DNA of 64,000 nt. Source: Ramazzottius varieornatus (Eukaryota; Tardigrada; Eutardigrada; Parachela; Ramazzottiidae). Shown one piece after another: positions 41,031-51,350 of the stretch. The first letter of the stretch is position 1; each line of letters starts with the position of its first letter. The stretch spans positions 368,765 through 432,764 of the forward strand of contig BDGG01000012.1 in assembly GCA_001949185.1 (NCBI GenBank), in the 5' to 3' direction. Under the pieces are notes generated by a model. That model had not been told where the DNA came from, ran no database searches, and saw only the letters and a list, made by a program, of their open reading frames with translations. The translations under genes and the position numbers were made by a program.

Positions 41031-41822
41031 TCATTCACTTTTGTTGTGTTTCGTTTTTGTTTCTTTAGTGACTGCCAAAAGCTCAAAGCTTCAGGAAAAT
41101 ATAAATTCGCAAGGGATGTATCAATTGTATCAAAGCGGAAATATCGGTCTAGCTTTTGGTGATGACCTCGCTACAGGTTTGAATACTGACCAATGCCCAT
41201 TTCAAGCTAACGCGTAAAGCTGCTAGTTTCATCTGCAAATCCCGGATACGAAGAACTGACCTTGTTTTGTGCATTCGTTTTCGAGACCCCCTTACGAACC
41301 AACCTGCAAGAAAAGACGACCGACTCCGGAAGATGGCGGATACCTGTATATCAGCAGCGACCAAGTCTCTCAGTGGCTGAAGTGAAAGTTCGTCATGGAG
41401 AGCGGGGAATACGAAGGTCAGTACTGTCGAAATATCAAAAGATGCGTATAGACTCTAACGTTCCTCTGTTTTGGGTATAGGCTACATTTAACGAACCACT
41501 CATCCAACTTGCCGTCAAATCTGGAAGTTTCAAGAGGATATGTGGCAGTTCTTTTCAGAAAAGATATTCGAAGGCACTGTCTGTGTGCGTTTCGAGTGCA
41601 ACGCACAAGTTTCACAAAAGCTATCGGTACTGTGGCGAAAGATATTGCGCTTTAGACGAATTCGGTAACGTTCTAGTCCTCGCTAGAACGAATATTTCGA
41701 CGAACGTATGTGCCGTAATCATTTCTTGTGTTTTACGTCAGCTGTTTCATTAGACAAAGCTTTATAATATGCCAGGATTTTGTTGTGTCAACAGAGAATG
41801 AAAGATATTCGCCAAACATGAT
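41031..41822. other. Convergent 3' spacer between NPRL3 and bystin
   Basis: No gene recognised. Probable 3' UTRs of the two convergent genes. The small open frames on both strands show no domain. Confidence 0.5.
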
Positions 41823-43853
41823 TTAGCTTTCGTCCATGCGAATACCCTCTTCCAAGTCTCGTCCCTTTGAATTCACCAGTTCGCGGCGTAATTCTGGAGA
41901 GATTTGATAATGATGCTGAAGCTTGGTTAGTTCCATCAGAGCGTCTCGTTGCTCGCTGGCTATATCTTCCTTGTAGTGTTGAACGAATGTTAACAGACTC
42001 TGATGCCAAAGTACCGGCAACTTCCGCTTTTCACTCATAAACCTGTATGAAGAAAGGACATATTAATACAGGAACTAGCTCAATTGGGCAAAGAAACTGG
42101 ACAATATCGCGCTTCTCCAAGTAGCGCACACTTCCAGCCAATAATAGTGAAGGTGTGCGCCACTTAGGAACTCGAAAACAATGGTTTTTCGAGTGACGCA
42201 CGCTCTCGGTCAATGAAACCAGAAACATGCGGCACTTGGGAAAACAACCTTATCGAGTTTGTTTGCCGCGCTCCTACATACAGGAGAACTTAGCACTGGT
42301 GGACTAAGTTGGACGAACAATAAGCGTCATCAATTGTATGCACGTACCGCAAGAAATGGTACACTGTGGCGTCGATAACTCGATAAGGCAAAGCGTACTT
42401 CTTGTCCAGGAGAATCTTCAAGAAGACGCTGTTTGCCCCGCTGTATTCCATTTCGGCGATCTTCACAACCGCGGCAGCGGAATGAAGCATCGGGATGGAG
42501 TTCTTAGCAATAACGCCCGCAATAATAACGGCTTCACGCAGCGAACATGTCCCGCTCTGAGAAAACCACATATTTACTTAAGGTTCCCAAAAATTCGCTC
42601 ATAAGGCTGTACCACGCAGTATTCCACTTACCTCGCACAACGGCAGCAGAAAACCTTTGAAGAATGCTCCTGGTTTGAAGAGGGCTTTCCGAAGAGCTTG
42701 ATACAGATGGAAGTTGAGTCTTTTGTATTCGGCAATGTCGTCGCGAACACGGGGAAGTAGAACTAGATTGTAAAACCTAAAACAAGAATAACCATCATGT
42801 GCCAATGTAGTTTCTTCTGGTTGCAATTCCAACAGGGAAATTTAAGTGTGTTAACAATGAAGTTTACCTTTGTGCTAGACGATCTTTCAAGTTGGACGCA
42901 AACAGTCGAGTAGCTTGAAACACGGCTGCGGCGGACCACGTTTCCGGTTCGGTGAGGTAAAGCACCTGGAAAGACATGGAAACAATGTGGTTACATAAAC
43001 ATGACTCGAGTTAACTTCCGGTTGATCAGCTACTGTTACCTGTTCCCAATTGGGCAGTTTCGGAATGATCTTAAAGGCTTTCGGTAATTTCCCACTGCGA
43101 TATTTTTGGAGCACATCTCGAACGCCCTGATATAGTTCGACGATAACCGGATCGAGCTTTGAGATGATCAAGCTAGCTGGTTCCGAGACGACCGTGTCCA
43201 GCTCTGTCTTCTTTTCTGATAGTTTCTCGCGCAGTAACTCCTGCAGAGTCTTCTTTCCTGGCGCGTCTTTGGGCATGAAGAGCTCCAAGGCTTTCTCGTC
43301 CTCTTCCGTGATATTCTAAAAGCACATAAAACGATGCTTTGGCTCAGTGGATTATATACACAAAGAAGACCTACGACAGGCTCGTAGAATTCTTGTGTCT
43401 CTTCCTCCCGGTCCTCTCCATCAGATTCGTCGTCCGACTCGTCCTTCTTCGATCTCTTCGACAGCACCGGAATTCTGTTCACAGCGTTTTCGGTAACCGC
43501 GAGCATGTGGTAAGTAAGCTTGACATTAACTTACCTCTTTTCAGGCTTCGATGTAAATGCTGGAGGTTGTTCGTTCGCAGCGATCTCTTCTTCTAGCTCT
43601 TCCTGCTGCTCACGAGCTTGACGGAGGATGTTCTCGGACAGACTTCCCGTCACGTACTAACAATAGAGAAAGGACTCGTTAACCTGAATGTCGGTACGCC
43701 AGTGACACTTACCTTATCTGGTTCATCCTGTCGCAGTCGTTCTTTCTTCCTGTTGGTCACGCGAGGAGTACCGTCGGCAAGGATTTGATTAGCGAGCGAC
43801 TGCTCCTTCGTTCGCGCCTGGTGAGATAGCTTTAGACGTTTAATCTTCCCCAT
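41823..43853 (-). CDS. BYSL: Bystin (Enp1 homologue), 40S ribosome biogenesis factor
   Basis: Eight exons, high to low: 43853-43713, 43656-43535, 43474-43375, 43315-43040, 42965-42868, 42776-42632, 42556-42348, 42042-41823; 436 residues, about the same length as the human protein. Bystin/Enp1 binds pre-40S particles and is needed for 18S rRNA maturation and subunit export. The basic N-terminus ([12 protein letters not shown]), an acidic middle ([15 protein letters not shown]) and a highly conserved C-terminal half ([75 protein letters not shown]) leave little doubt. Intron 7 (42347-42043) carries a dimeric MITE. The smallest intron, 43534-43475, is 60 nt. Confidence 0.97.
42071..42275. repeat. 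Dimeric MITE family 1 element in bystin intron 7
   Basis: Two palindromic units in tandem: CAAGTAGCGCACAC..GTGTGCGCCACTTAG, then GAGTGACGCACGC..CATGCGGCACTTGG. The right outer end CGAGTTTGTTTGCCGCGCTCC matches the family terminus. Confidence 0.8.
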
Positions 43854-44665
43854 GAATCTGCCTTTGCGGCTCGGCGGCTACAAAACGGAGTCCGTGGACG
43901 CTGAACGTTAATGGGAAATCAGCGGCTATCAACCAGTAACCACGCAGACGATAAGGGAAGACGTCGCGAAGAATCCACTTCCGGTGACTTGCGAAGGGAT
44001 TTCGCAGGTCCTTGTGTACTCGTAGTCTCGTACGGTACGAGTACTGTGCATGTTTGCGATTGCATTAAACTCGGGAAGTATGATAGATTCCTTGATTTTT
44101 TTACATTCAAAAGCTTGGCGTTTAGCAGGCCATGCAGTGTTTACGGAACCTACCTTGATTAAGTAAACAGCGTTGGACGGGTGATTCACCCAGTGTAATA
44201 CTAAAACACTCAACGGCTTCTTAACATCAAGTTACAACACGAAAACACGGCAATCAATCAAGTAAAATTTTTTATATTTTTTTGCCAGTTCCAGCCACTC
44301 TTGGCAGGTTGTACGAGACAATTGCGTTATTTTTGATATTAGGCTGGGTAAATCATCCGTCCATCGCTGTAAGTAAACATTTGAAGATAAGTTAGCTGTT
44401 CATTCCTCCGTTCTTGTCTTCCTTCCTGCTTCCGCACTCGAAAGTTCCCACACTTCTATATCCGTGGATACCTAACGGAGAAGTTCACCGGACAGCCTAA
44501 TTGTCTTCAGATCCGTGTAAGTGGAACAGCTTTGCGTGCTGTAGTACCGATTACATTTGGAGACCAAGGAATCTTCCTATATTATAGGCTGCTAGATCTA
44601 CATCTTTTCCCCAGACATTGTTTGATAACTTACCCACAAGACTTGGTGCACCTGCTGACGAAGTG
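43854..44665. other. Divergent promoter interval of bystin and NDUFS4
   Basis: About 810 bp between two divergent start codons. I see no gene, repeat or named motif I can defend. Two housekeeping-type genes sharing this interval suggests a bidirectional promoter, but that is inference. Confidence 0.4.
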
Positions 44666-45412
44666 ATGGCTTTGAGGAATGGTATCACATCGATGCTGCG
44701 CCAGGCTGCCATCGTGAAGCAGCACTGTCCAGCTTCCCGTCTGAGCACCACCACCACGATGCACCTAGACGCTAATAACAACGATCTAGCCACTCTGAAC
44801 AAGACCAGATTGGACACTACGGAAGGCAAGTCACTGAACGAGATTGGGCTTGGTCCTATGGACCGGACCAAGGACTTCGACACAAGGATAGAACTGGACG
44901 TTCAGGTGTGTTATAGGCTAGCCAATTACTAAGCCTCCCGTTATCCCATTTGAAATTACCGTTCCTGTTTTCAGGATGATCTGACTTCTTTTAACGGTGT
45001 ACCGAAGGAACACACGAAAGGCAGAACTGTCCGGATCTACGTACCTGCTCGTAATCAGATGCAGTCCGCAACGAACAACAGTGTATGTAATTTTTCTGGA
45101 TTACTGCAAAGAACCCGAATGCGCAATGAATATATAATATAATTATGGTCATATCTTCTACAGCATCTGTGGAAGCTGGATTTCGATGTACGGGAACGAT
45201 GGGAGAACCCGCTGATCGGATGGGCCTCCACTGGGGATCCTTTGTCCAACATGCAGCTCAATTTCAAGTCGAAGGAATCTGCGATCGCTTTTGCCCAGAA
45301 GAACGGATGGGAGTTCGTGGTCGAGGAGCCTCAACCCGCGTGGCAGTACAAGCACAAGTCGTACGGGTACAACTTCTCGTGGAACAAGCGGACAAGGGTT
45401 TCGACCAAGTAG
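44666..45412 (+). CDS. NDUFS4: NDUFS4, 18-kDa accessory subunit of mitochondrial complex I
   Basis: Exons 44666-44905, 44975-45082 and 45164-45412 give 198 residues. The conserved body reads [20 protein letters not shown], then [20 protein letters not shown] and [13 protein letters not shown], and ends [17 protein letters not shown], the near-invariant C-terminus of this subunit with its RVST kinase motif. I chose the Met at 44666 because it opens a basic, Ser/Thr-rich presequence ([19 protein letters not shown]) typical of mitochondrial import; the frame stays open a little further upstream without a Met. The subunit helps assemble and stabilise the NADH-dehydrogenase module in the inner membrane. 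Confidence 0.95.
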
Positions 45413-47216
45413 ATCCCTAGTTTCCTAACTCAGGTAGTCTGTGCATAAGATAGCCACTTGGTCTTGTGATTTATCTATCGACAGAAGATTAGTCTTGTTT
45501 GTATTAGAGAATTCGATCATTTCGATATGTCATAATGTCATCACCGTTTGTGCGTGTGTATACTGTATGCACATGATATATGCTAAGAGACTTCAGAGTA
45601 AAATGCTTCAGAGTATAGTATGAAACTGGGCTTTCTCCTGTGAAGTGGAATATCACATTTCCCATAAAAACCAGGGCTCGGTGCTTGATGCTCCAGTTTA
45701 ACGATGACGTTGGTTACCGATAATGGCCGAGAAGTACAGTAGTAGTAGAATTTCGAGTGAACCAGTTTTCCGTTCGTCTGGGAGTCGCTTGTCCAGCTGT
45801 CAAGACTATGTCACAGTTGTCACCGTGTTCATGAACAGAAGAAGGAGCCTTGGCAGACGAGAACTTACTTCTTCCAGAGGTGCTCTTCTGATGCAAGACA
45901 GAACTCAGAACGTTTCCAGACGGATGACCCGACCCGGAAGTACACATAATATGTCCGGGTATATAGAAACGTATTCCATGTACGTACAGTATAGCTTGTT
46001 TCTTTCATAAAGTGTATAAAATATACATTTCTATCGATAGGTCTAGCTACACCTTGGGCGGGTGCTTATCCCCGAAGAAGATGAAAATACATCGATTTTG
46101 TGCTTGAGCTCCCGACAGACGAGTTCTCCTTGATGTCTTCGCGAGGACGACGAATAGGCTTCAAGTAAGCGATCGGCACGATAATAAAAGACTTGAACGA
46201 TGAGGTACCGGAACTTGATATGGTTCTTCGGTGCTCACGTGCCATTTTGGCTGCAGGGAGTAAATTTCACGTCGGCGTTGAGTGATCAACACTTCCCTCG
46301 ATCGGCATCTAATCGGCCATGACCCTCATTTTTCTCGAGAATTTTCTCAGTAAATTGATTGTGGTATTCTCAACTCCTAGAATATCAAGATCGTGAAGCT
46401 TTTTACCAAAGTTTACGTGTGATGTCATGCCTTCGATCCTTGTCTCCGTGAATTCGTTGTTCGTTTCTATTTGGTAGACTGGCGCTCACGAGGGAAATGG
46501 CCGTGCGTTCTCCTGAGACTAACGGTTTTAAGGGTAGATACGAGTGACCATACGACAGAACCAAGGCGTCAACTTCGCAACGAGGGGTGTGATACTTCCG
46601 CCTTTAGTGTAAGCAGTGTCATTGGTGTGAGCCACATACTGTATATACGCGCTCTGAGTCCTCGGAATTCAGTCGAGGGCCCGGTTTTGTACTGTATGTA
46701 CGCGAGAACGGAGAGGCGTGCGGAAAAAGCAATCCATGTAAACGTTGGGCGATTACCAGCACTTATGGAGCCGTGGGAAGGTTATCGGATTCCGAGCGTG
46801 CTCGAAAAGAGTGCGAGTTATGCATTTGCCAGCAGTTTTCCTTGTGAATGCTTCACTGTTCAAAGTCCGTAAGCGCGATGTCTCGAAAATTGTCAACGTC
46901 TCAAAGTTTATTTGCTCTCCAGGAGTGTGACACAAAAGACTTAGAGGCTGGGATTGAAACATCTGTAACGTCTTGTGGCCATTAGACGCAGCCGACGACG
47001 ACATTTAACCAAACAAAACTGTTGCATTCCATCCACCATTTCTCCGGCTGTTCATCATTCGATATATTACTTGAAGGATCGCGACGATGATCGTCTTTGC
47101 ACTTGAAACGGTTCAAGGTCGTCAGCAGTCCACATATCCTTTTCCTCCACAAAACTTCCGTATGCAGCTTTTACTTCCGGGTTTTGACGGGGATGTTCAA
47201 GGTTAGAGCCTTCAAG
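45413..47216. other. Intergenic region without a recognised gene
   Basis: About 1.8 kb between NDUFS4 and the calmodulin-like gene. Open frames on both strands are short and show no domain. ATACTGTATATACGCG near 46630 recurs as TACTGTATGTACGCG near 46690; I see no other structure. Confidence 0.5.
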
Positions 47217-48012
47217 ATGACGAAAGCCAACAAGGAACCCAGCGAAAAACAAGTGGCGGAATTCAAGGAATCCTTTGATTTATTTGACCGAAATGGTACG
47301 TTACATTATTACAGCTTTGAACATGGAAAAATGATTTGAACACGATCGTTCTCCAAGTGATGTACACTTTCACCCAACGGTAGCGACTACTGAGAACGTG
47401 CGCCACTTGAGAACTCGACGAGATCGACCTCCCAAGTGGCGCACACTCCCAGCCAATAATCACGAAAGCGTGCGCCTCTTGACATGGCGTTTACGTCTGA
47501 GTCAGTCACGGTCGTCTTATATCACGATTTTTGCTTCCGGGTTCAGTTCAGCGAGGAGTTTGTTCTTTAAGGTGACCGGTACATCACCATTAAGGAACTT
47601 CAACATGTTATGGAGCGACTGGGATTCAAGCCGACGCCGAACGAACTGAAGAGCTTCATGGACGAGGCGGACTCTGATCGTAACAGCGCACAAGTACGTT
47701 AAAGATCTTACATTGGTTTGACTTGTTGATTTTGCAGGGAATGGGAAAATTGATTTTATGGAATTTCTGTCGGTAATGAAGACAAAGATGCATGAGATGA
47801 TGCGCCTCGAGGAACTCCAGAAAGCCTTCCGGGTATTTGACCGGAACGGGGATGGGAAGATCAGTCCCAATGAATTGCGGACTGTGTTCCAAAGCCTGGA
47901 CCAACATTTCGAAGAGGAAGAGATATCGGAGATGATTACGGTGGCTGATTCGAACTTTGATGGCTACATTGACTTTGACGAGTTTATTGCTTTGGTGAGA
48001 TCGGGCTTCTGA
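47217..48012 (+). CDS. Calmodulin-like four-EF-hand protein
   Basis: Exons 47217-47295, 47572-47679 and 47738-48012 give 153 residues, calmodulin-sized. Four loops are readable: DRNGDRYITIKE, DSDRNGKIDFME, DRNGDGKISPNE and DSNFDGYIDFDE. Loops 2-4 keep the calcium ligands; loop 1 has Arg where position 6 is normally Gly, so it may bind calcium poorly. The first loop is split by intron 1 in phase 1, as in many calmodulin-family genes. The protein is too divergent to be calmodulin itself (for example FKPTPNELKSFMDEAD) and could be troponin C-like. It probably acts as a calcium sensor; the target is unknown. Intron 1 carries a dimeric MITE. Confidence 0.9.
47325..47490. repeat. Dimeric MITE family 1 element in the calmodulin-like gene
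   Basis: Two units: GATCGTTCTCCAAGTGATG..GTGCGCCACTTGAGAAC, then CGACCTCCCAAGTGGCGCAC..GTGCGCCTCTTGAC. The spacer CAGCCAATAATCACGAAAG matches the family loop. Confidence 0.8.
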
Positions 48013-48885
48013 CTAGTTCAAACATTCTTACTGTGATATCGAACATTTCCACTGGAGACCTTTATTGATATGAGATTCCAGCATTTAGGAACAAACTTAC
48101 ATGCTGAAAACTCATAAACTTTCACCAGCGTTCATTCTTGTTGCATGGTCGGCATATAGGTTTAGTTATTTATGGCTTCCGGGTCCCGGAACTGAAGTAG
48201 AGCGAAAGATCGGCTTTCTTCTTCGCAGTAGCACATGTCACCAGCGTGTGGTGGTTTCTCTGTTTCGAGAAAAATGTGTGAAGCCACCGAGCGAAGCGCA
48301 GATTATTTTTACACAATTTATGTTATCTTTGGAAGAGGACGAGGAGTACGCGAGCTCGGAGGAACTATGCGTGCAACAGTCACCCGTACTGTGATAATAA
48401 CACTGACGCCCAAAATTTGTTTAGGGACTCTTCCGCGTGACTACACTGGCTAGCATCAATCAAACCATATACGCAGAATGTCAGACGATTATACGCTTTA
48501 ATCCCAAGGTGGCTCATAAAATACATGAGCAGTGTGGGACGAAGACCCTCACGAAGAACCCTTTGGTCACTCTGAAACAGTCTGAACAGGATTGAGTGAG
48601 ACATCATTCATTTCTATAACAAAATTTTCCAGTGCCAGCTGAGGAAACTGTAAAACTTTCGAGCAGACCAAGAAGCTACGACAAAAAATTTAACACAGAG
48701 CATAATATGGAAACGTAGCAAAAAACTAAAAACCCAGCGAGACACTACAAACAAAAGTTCTGTCGGAACTGCCTGAAGAGAGAAAGGCACTCCAAAAGGG
48801 CTTTGAAACCTCGGTAAATCATCAAGGAAAAGAGATTCGTCGAGCTGGAAAAATGCTTCTGCTGCACAAGTACCGTGGGAAGAGT
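48013..48885. other. Convergent spacer between the calmodulin-like and Brambleberry-like genes
   Basis: No gene recognised in about 870 bp. Probable 3' UTRs of the two convergent genes. Confidence 0.5.
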
Positions 48886-50848
48886 TCAAGAGAAATCGTC
48901 TTGAGTCAACAGGTCCGATTCCACTGCGTTCTTCTCCTCGATGGTGGCTAGAAGATGGTCGCTCTGTTCGGTGGTAGCACTGTCCGGCGTCGGTTCTTTC
49001 AAGCGACGTCTCGGAGAGTCAGCTGCCATTCGGCGAAGAGGTGAGGGCTTGATGGCCAGTCGGGAAGGGCCGTTCTCCTTGGGGACCGAAGAACGAAGCT
49101 GACGCTGCGGAGTGAGACGGGAGAGGTCGACCGGAGTAACCTCGCGACTACGCCGGTAACGACTGGGAGTGCCGTTCTTGTTCCCCTCATAGTCGGACTC
49201 TTCATTAATGTTTGGCAGGTTGGGATAGCGCATGGATGAGTCCGGGGCGCGTTCTCGGGAAGGAGTGATGCTGTCACGGACCATGGAAGAAGCTCGTTCC
49301 ATCAAATCCTTTACCTTCCCTGCAAATAGGAAAACCAAGCGTGAAACTCTGAACTTCCCATGTGAAACTTGAGCAACAATCTCGGTTTTCAAAGTGGCGC
49401 ATGCTTCCAACTGTAACACAAAAAACGTGCGGCACTTGGTGGAAGAATCTTGCTCAGTTTTGTTCTCTGCGCTCCCACAACATTCTAGTTTTGATTCTGA
49501 TGATTTATCTCACCGTTTCTAGTCATCGATTATTTCGAGCTTGCAATATGAAAACGAATTCAGTTTACAAACCTGCAACGCCATTTGCACCATCAACTAT
49601 CTCCCAAGTTCCGTCTCGCGTGGCGATGGCGCCCAGCAGATCCTGAAGCTCCTTCTTCATTCCCCCGATCTCCAAACGAATAGACAGAATCTCATCTTCG
49701 TAGCTGTAAAAGAAGTAAGCCAGGACCCCAACAGCTAAGACCACGAAGATGCGGCGGATCATCCAAGCTTCTTCATGGAGGAACTGCGAGATGAGGCGCG
49801 CATCTGGCATCCGATCAGGCTCACTCTCGAAGTCTGCCAAACGTTTCTGTTTCAACCCATATTCAAGCACCGCGAAGGCACCAAGAAGAAGAGCCAACCA
49901 CACGCGAGCCTCTGAAGAACGAAAACACAAATTACTTACTAACATCAGCTATTTTTGGACTATTTCTCACTTCCGGTTGGAACAATAATCCGAATATTCA
50001 ACCAAAATTTTTCTGGACTTACTTTCAGTTCTTCGAATTCCCGTGAGCATCCATATCCCCAAAGCTGAGAAGAAATAGAAGATAGTGGCCCAAAAGCCCG
50101 TAAAGCCATCGATGAAGTAACTCTTCAGCTCGGATATTCTATCGGCGATGTCTGCTATCCAGAACCGCTGTTCGATCGTCGCCTTCTGTAAATCTTGAAA
50201 ATTAGCCACTAGAGCACGTTGCTGAGCCATCAGCGTCTCGTTCAGGCGTTCGTTATGCGCCACCAACGCCTCCGAATGAACCAACGCGTTCTTCTGTGTA
50301 TCGAGGATGGTCGACTGGAGCTTCTGCGACTCCACCAACTGCGACGTGACTCGTCCTGACGCGTCCATCAGTCGGTTGACTTTGTCCTCCGCCTGCCTTT
50401 GCCATTCTTCCGATGTCAGGTAGAAGCAGATGTTCTGTGTGTGGGTGAAGAAGCTAAGGTAGGAGCTAAAGAAGTTGGGCTCGAGAACTTGTGCGCGCTT
50501 GATGCAGTCTTGAATCGATTCACCTTCCTCACACGAACATATCTTCATACCTGACTTCTCTAGGAAGCAGTTAGCGAACTGCATGGCCAATGTCATCTGG
50601 ACTTCTTCGGTGAGGTGATGGCAGTCGCGTTGAATGGACTGGAGAGCGGCTGACCAGCATGTTCCATACTGGGGCATCTTGGCGTATTTCACCACGGTGT
50701 TCCACTCGCTCTGACCCGCTTGAACGTCCATAGCGCTGGGATGAACGAAGGGGATAGACTCTTCCTCTCGATCATCGTATTCGACGCCGTCCCACGCGAT
50801 GGAGAGGTGGAAGATAAGTAGCAGAACTAGAACGCGAAGACTCCGCAT
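48886..50848 (-). CDS. Brambleberry/GEX1/KAR5-type nuclear fusion protein
   Basis: Exons 50848-50023, 49911-49573 and 49319-48886 give 532 residues. A signal peptide (VLVLLLIFHLSIA) precedes a Cys-rich luminal region: WNTVVKYAKMPQYGTCWSAA, HHLTEEVQMTLAMQFANCFL, ICSCEEGESIQDCIKR. This fits the domain found in fish Brambleberry, plant GEX1 and yeast Kar5. A long coiled coil follows (about residues 155-240), then three hydrophobic segments (FTGFWATIFYFFSALGIWML; VWLALLLGAFAVLEYGL; IFVVLAVGVLAYFFY) and a basic, Ser/Pro-rich tail. Family members act at the nuclear envelope in karyogamy or, in fish embryos, in fusion of karyomeres. Assignment is from overall architecture and the Cys pattern. It is head to head with PPIL2. 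Intron 2 holds a MITE. Confidence 0.82.
49354..49478. repeat. MITE family 1 copy in intron 2 of the Brambleberry-like gene
   Basis: CAAAGTGGCGCATGCTTCCA faces AAAACGTGCGGCACTTGG. The right end GTTCTCTGCGCTCCC matches the family terminus; the left end is decayed. Confidence 0.7.
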
Positions 50849-51350
50849 TTTGGACCGACCTGTAAAAACAGCAAAAGCGCACGATGTTGTGAAATACTTC
50901 ACGCGGTCCCGTAGTAAAACAACTTGACTACGTACCAGCGGGTCAGATGACAGAGATGTCCACTGTCCAGGAGTCTACGTCCTACAAATCTTTGTCAAAA
51001 GACGGGACGACACAAGAAGGATGCGAGAACACCAGCAAAGTGTCAGAGTAGATTGACGTTGGCCGCGACAAAAAAAAGAAGCGACAATCGTCTGGTTGAT
51101 ACAGAGAACTTTTGGCACAATCATCCAGGTTTTGTAACTGCGTAGCAGCGCTTACTCGTCCGAACAGCAAAACAAAGCGGAATCGGGCAGTTTCCCTGTG
51201 TTCAGTAACAAGTCGAATTGATTGTACGTTGTTGATTAGACTTCTGGTTGAATTCTCTCGTCTTTCGGATTGTTGTGGTTTTGCTTGTGCTTGATTGTGG
51301 CTCTGTAGGTACCTCGCACCTGGAATAGCCTAATTACTCGAGGAATCACG
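50849..51350. other. Divergent promoter interval
   Basis: About 500 bp between the divergent starts of the Brambleberry-like gene and PPIL2. A minus-strand acceptor (TGTTTTTACAG) just upstream of the start at 50848 suggests a spliced 5' leader for that gene. I see nothing else definable. Confidence 0.45.
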
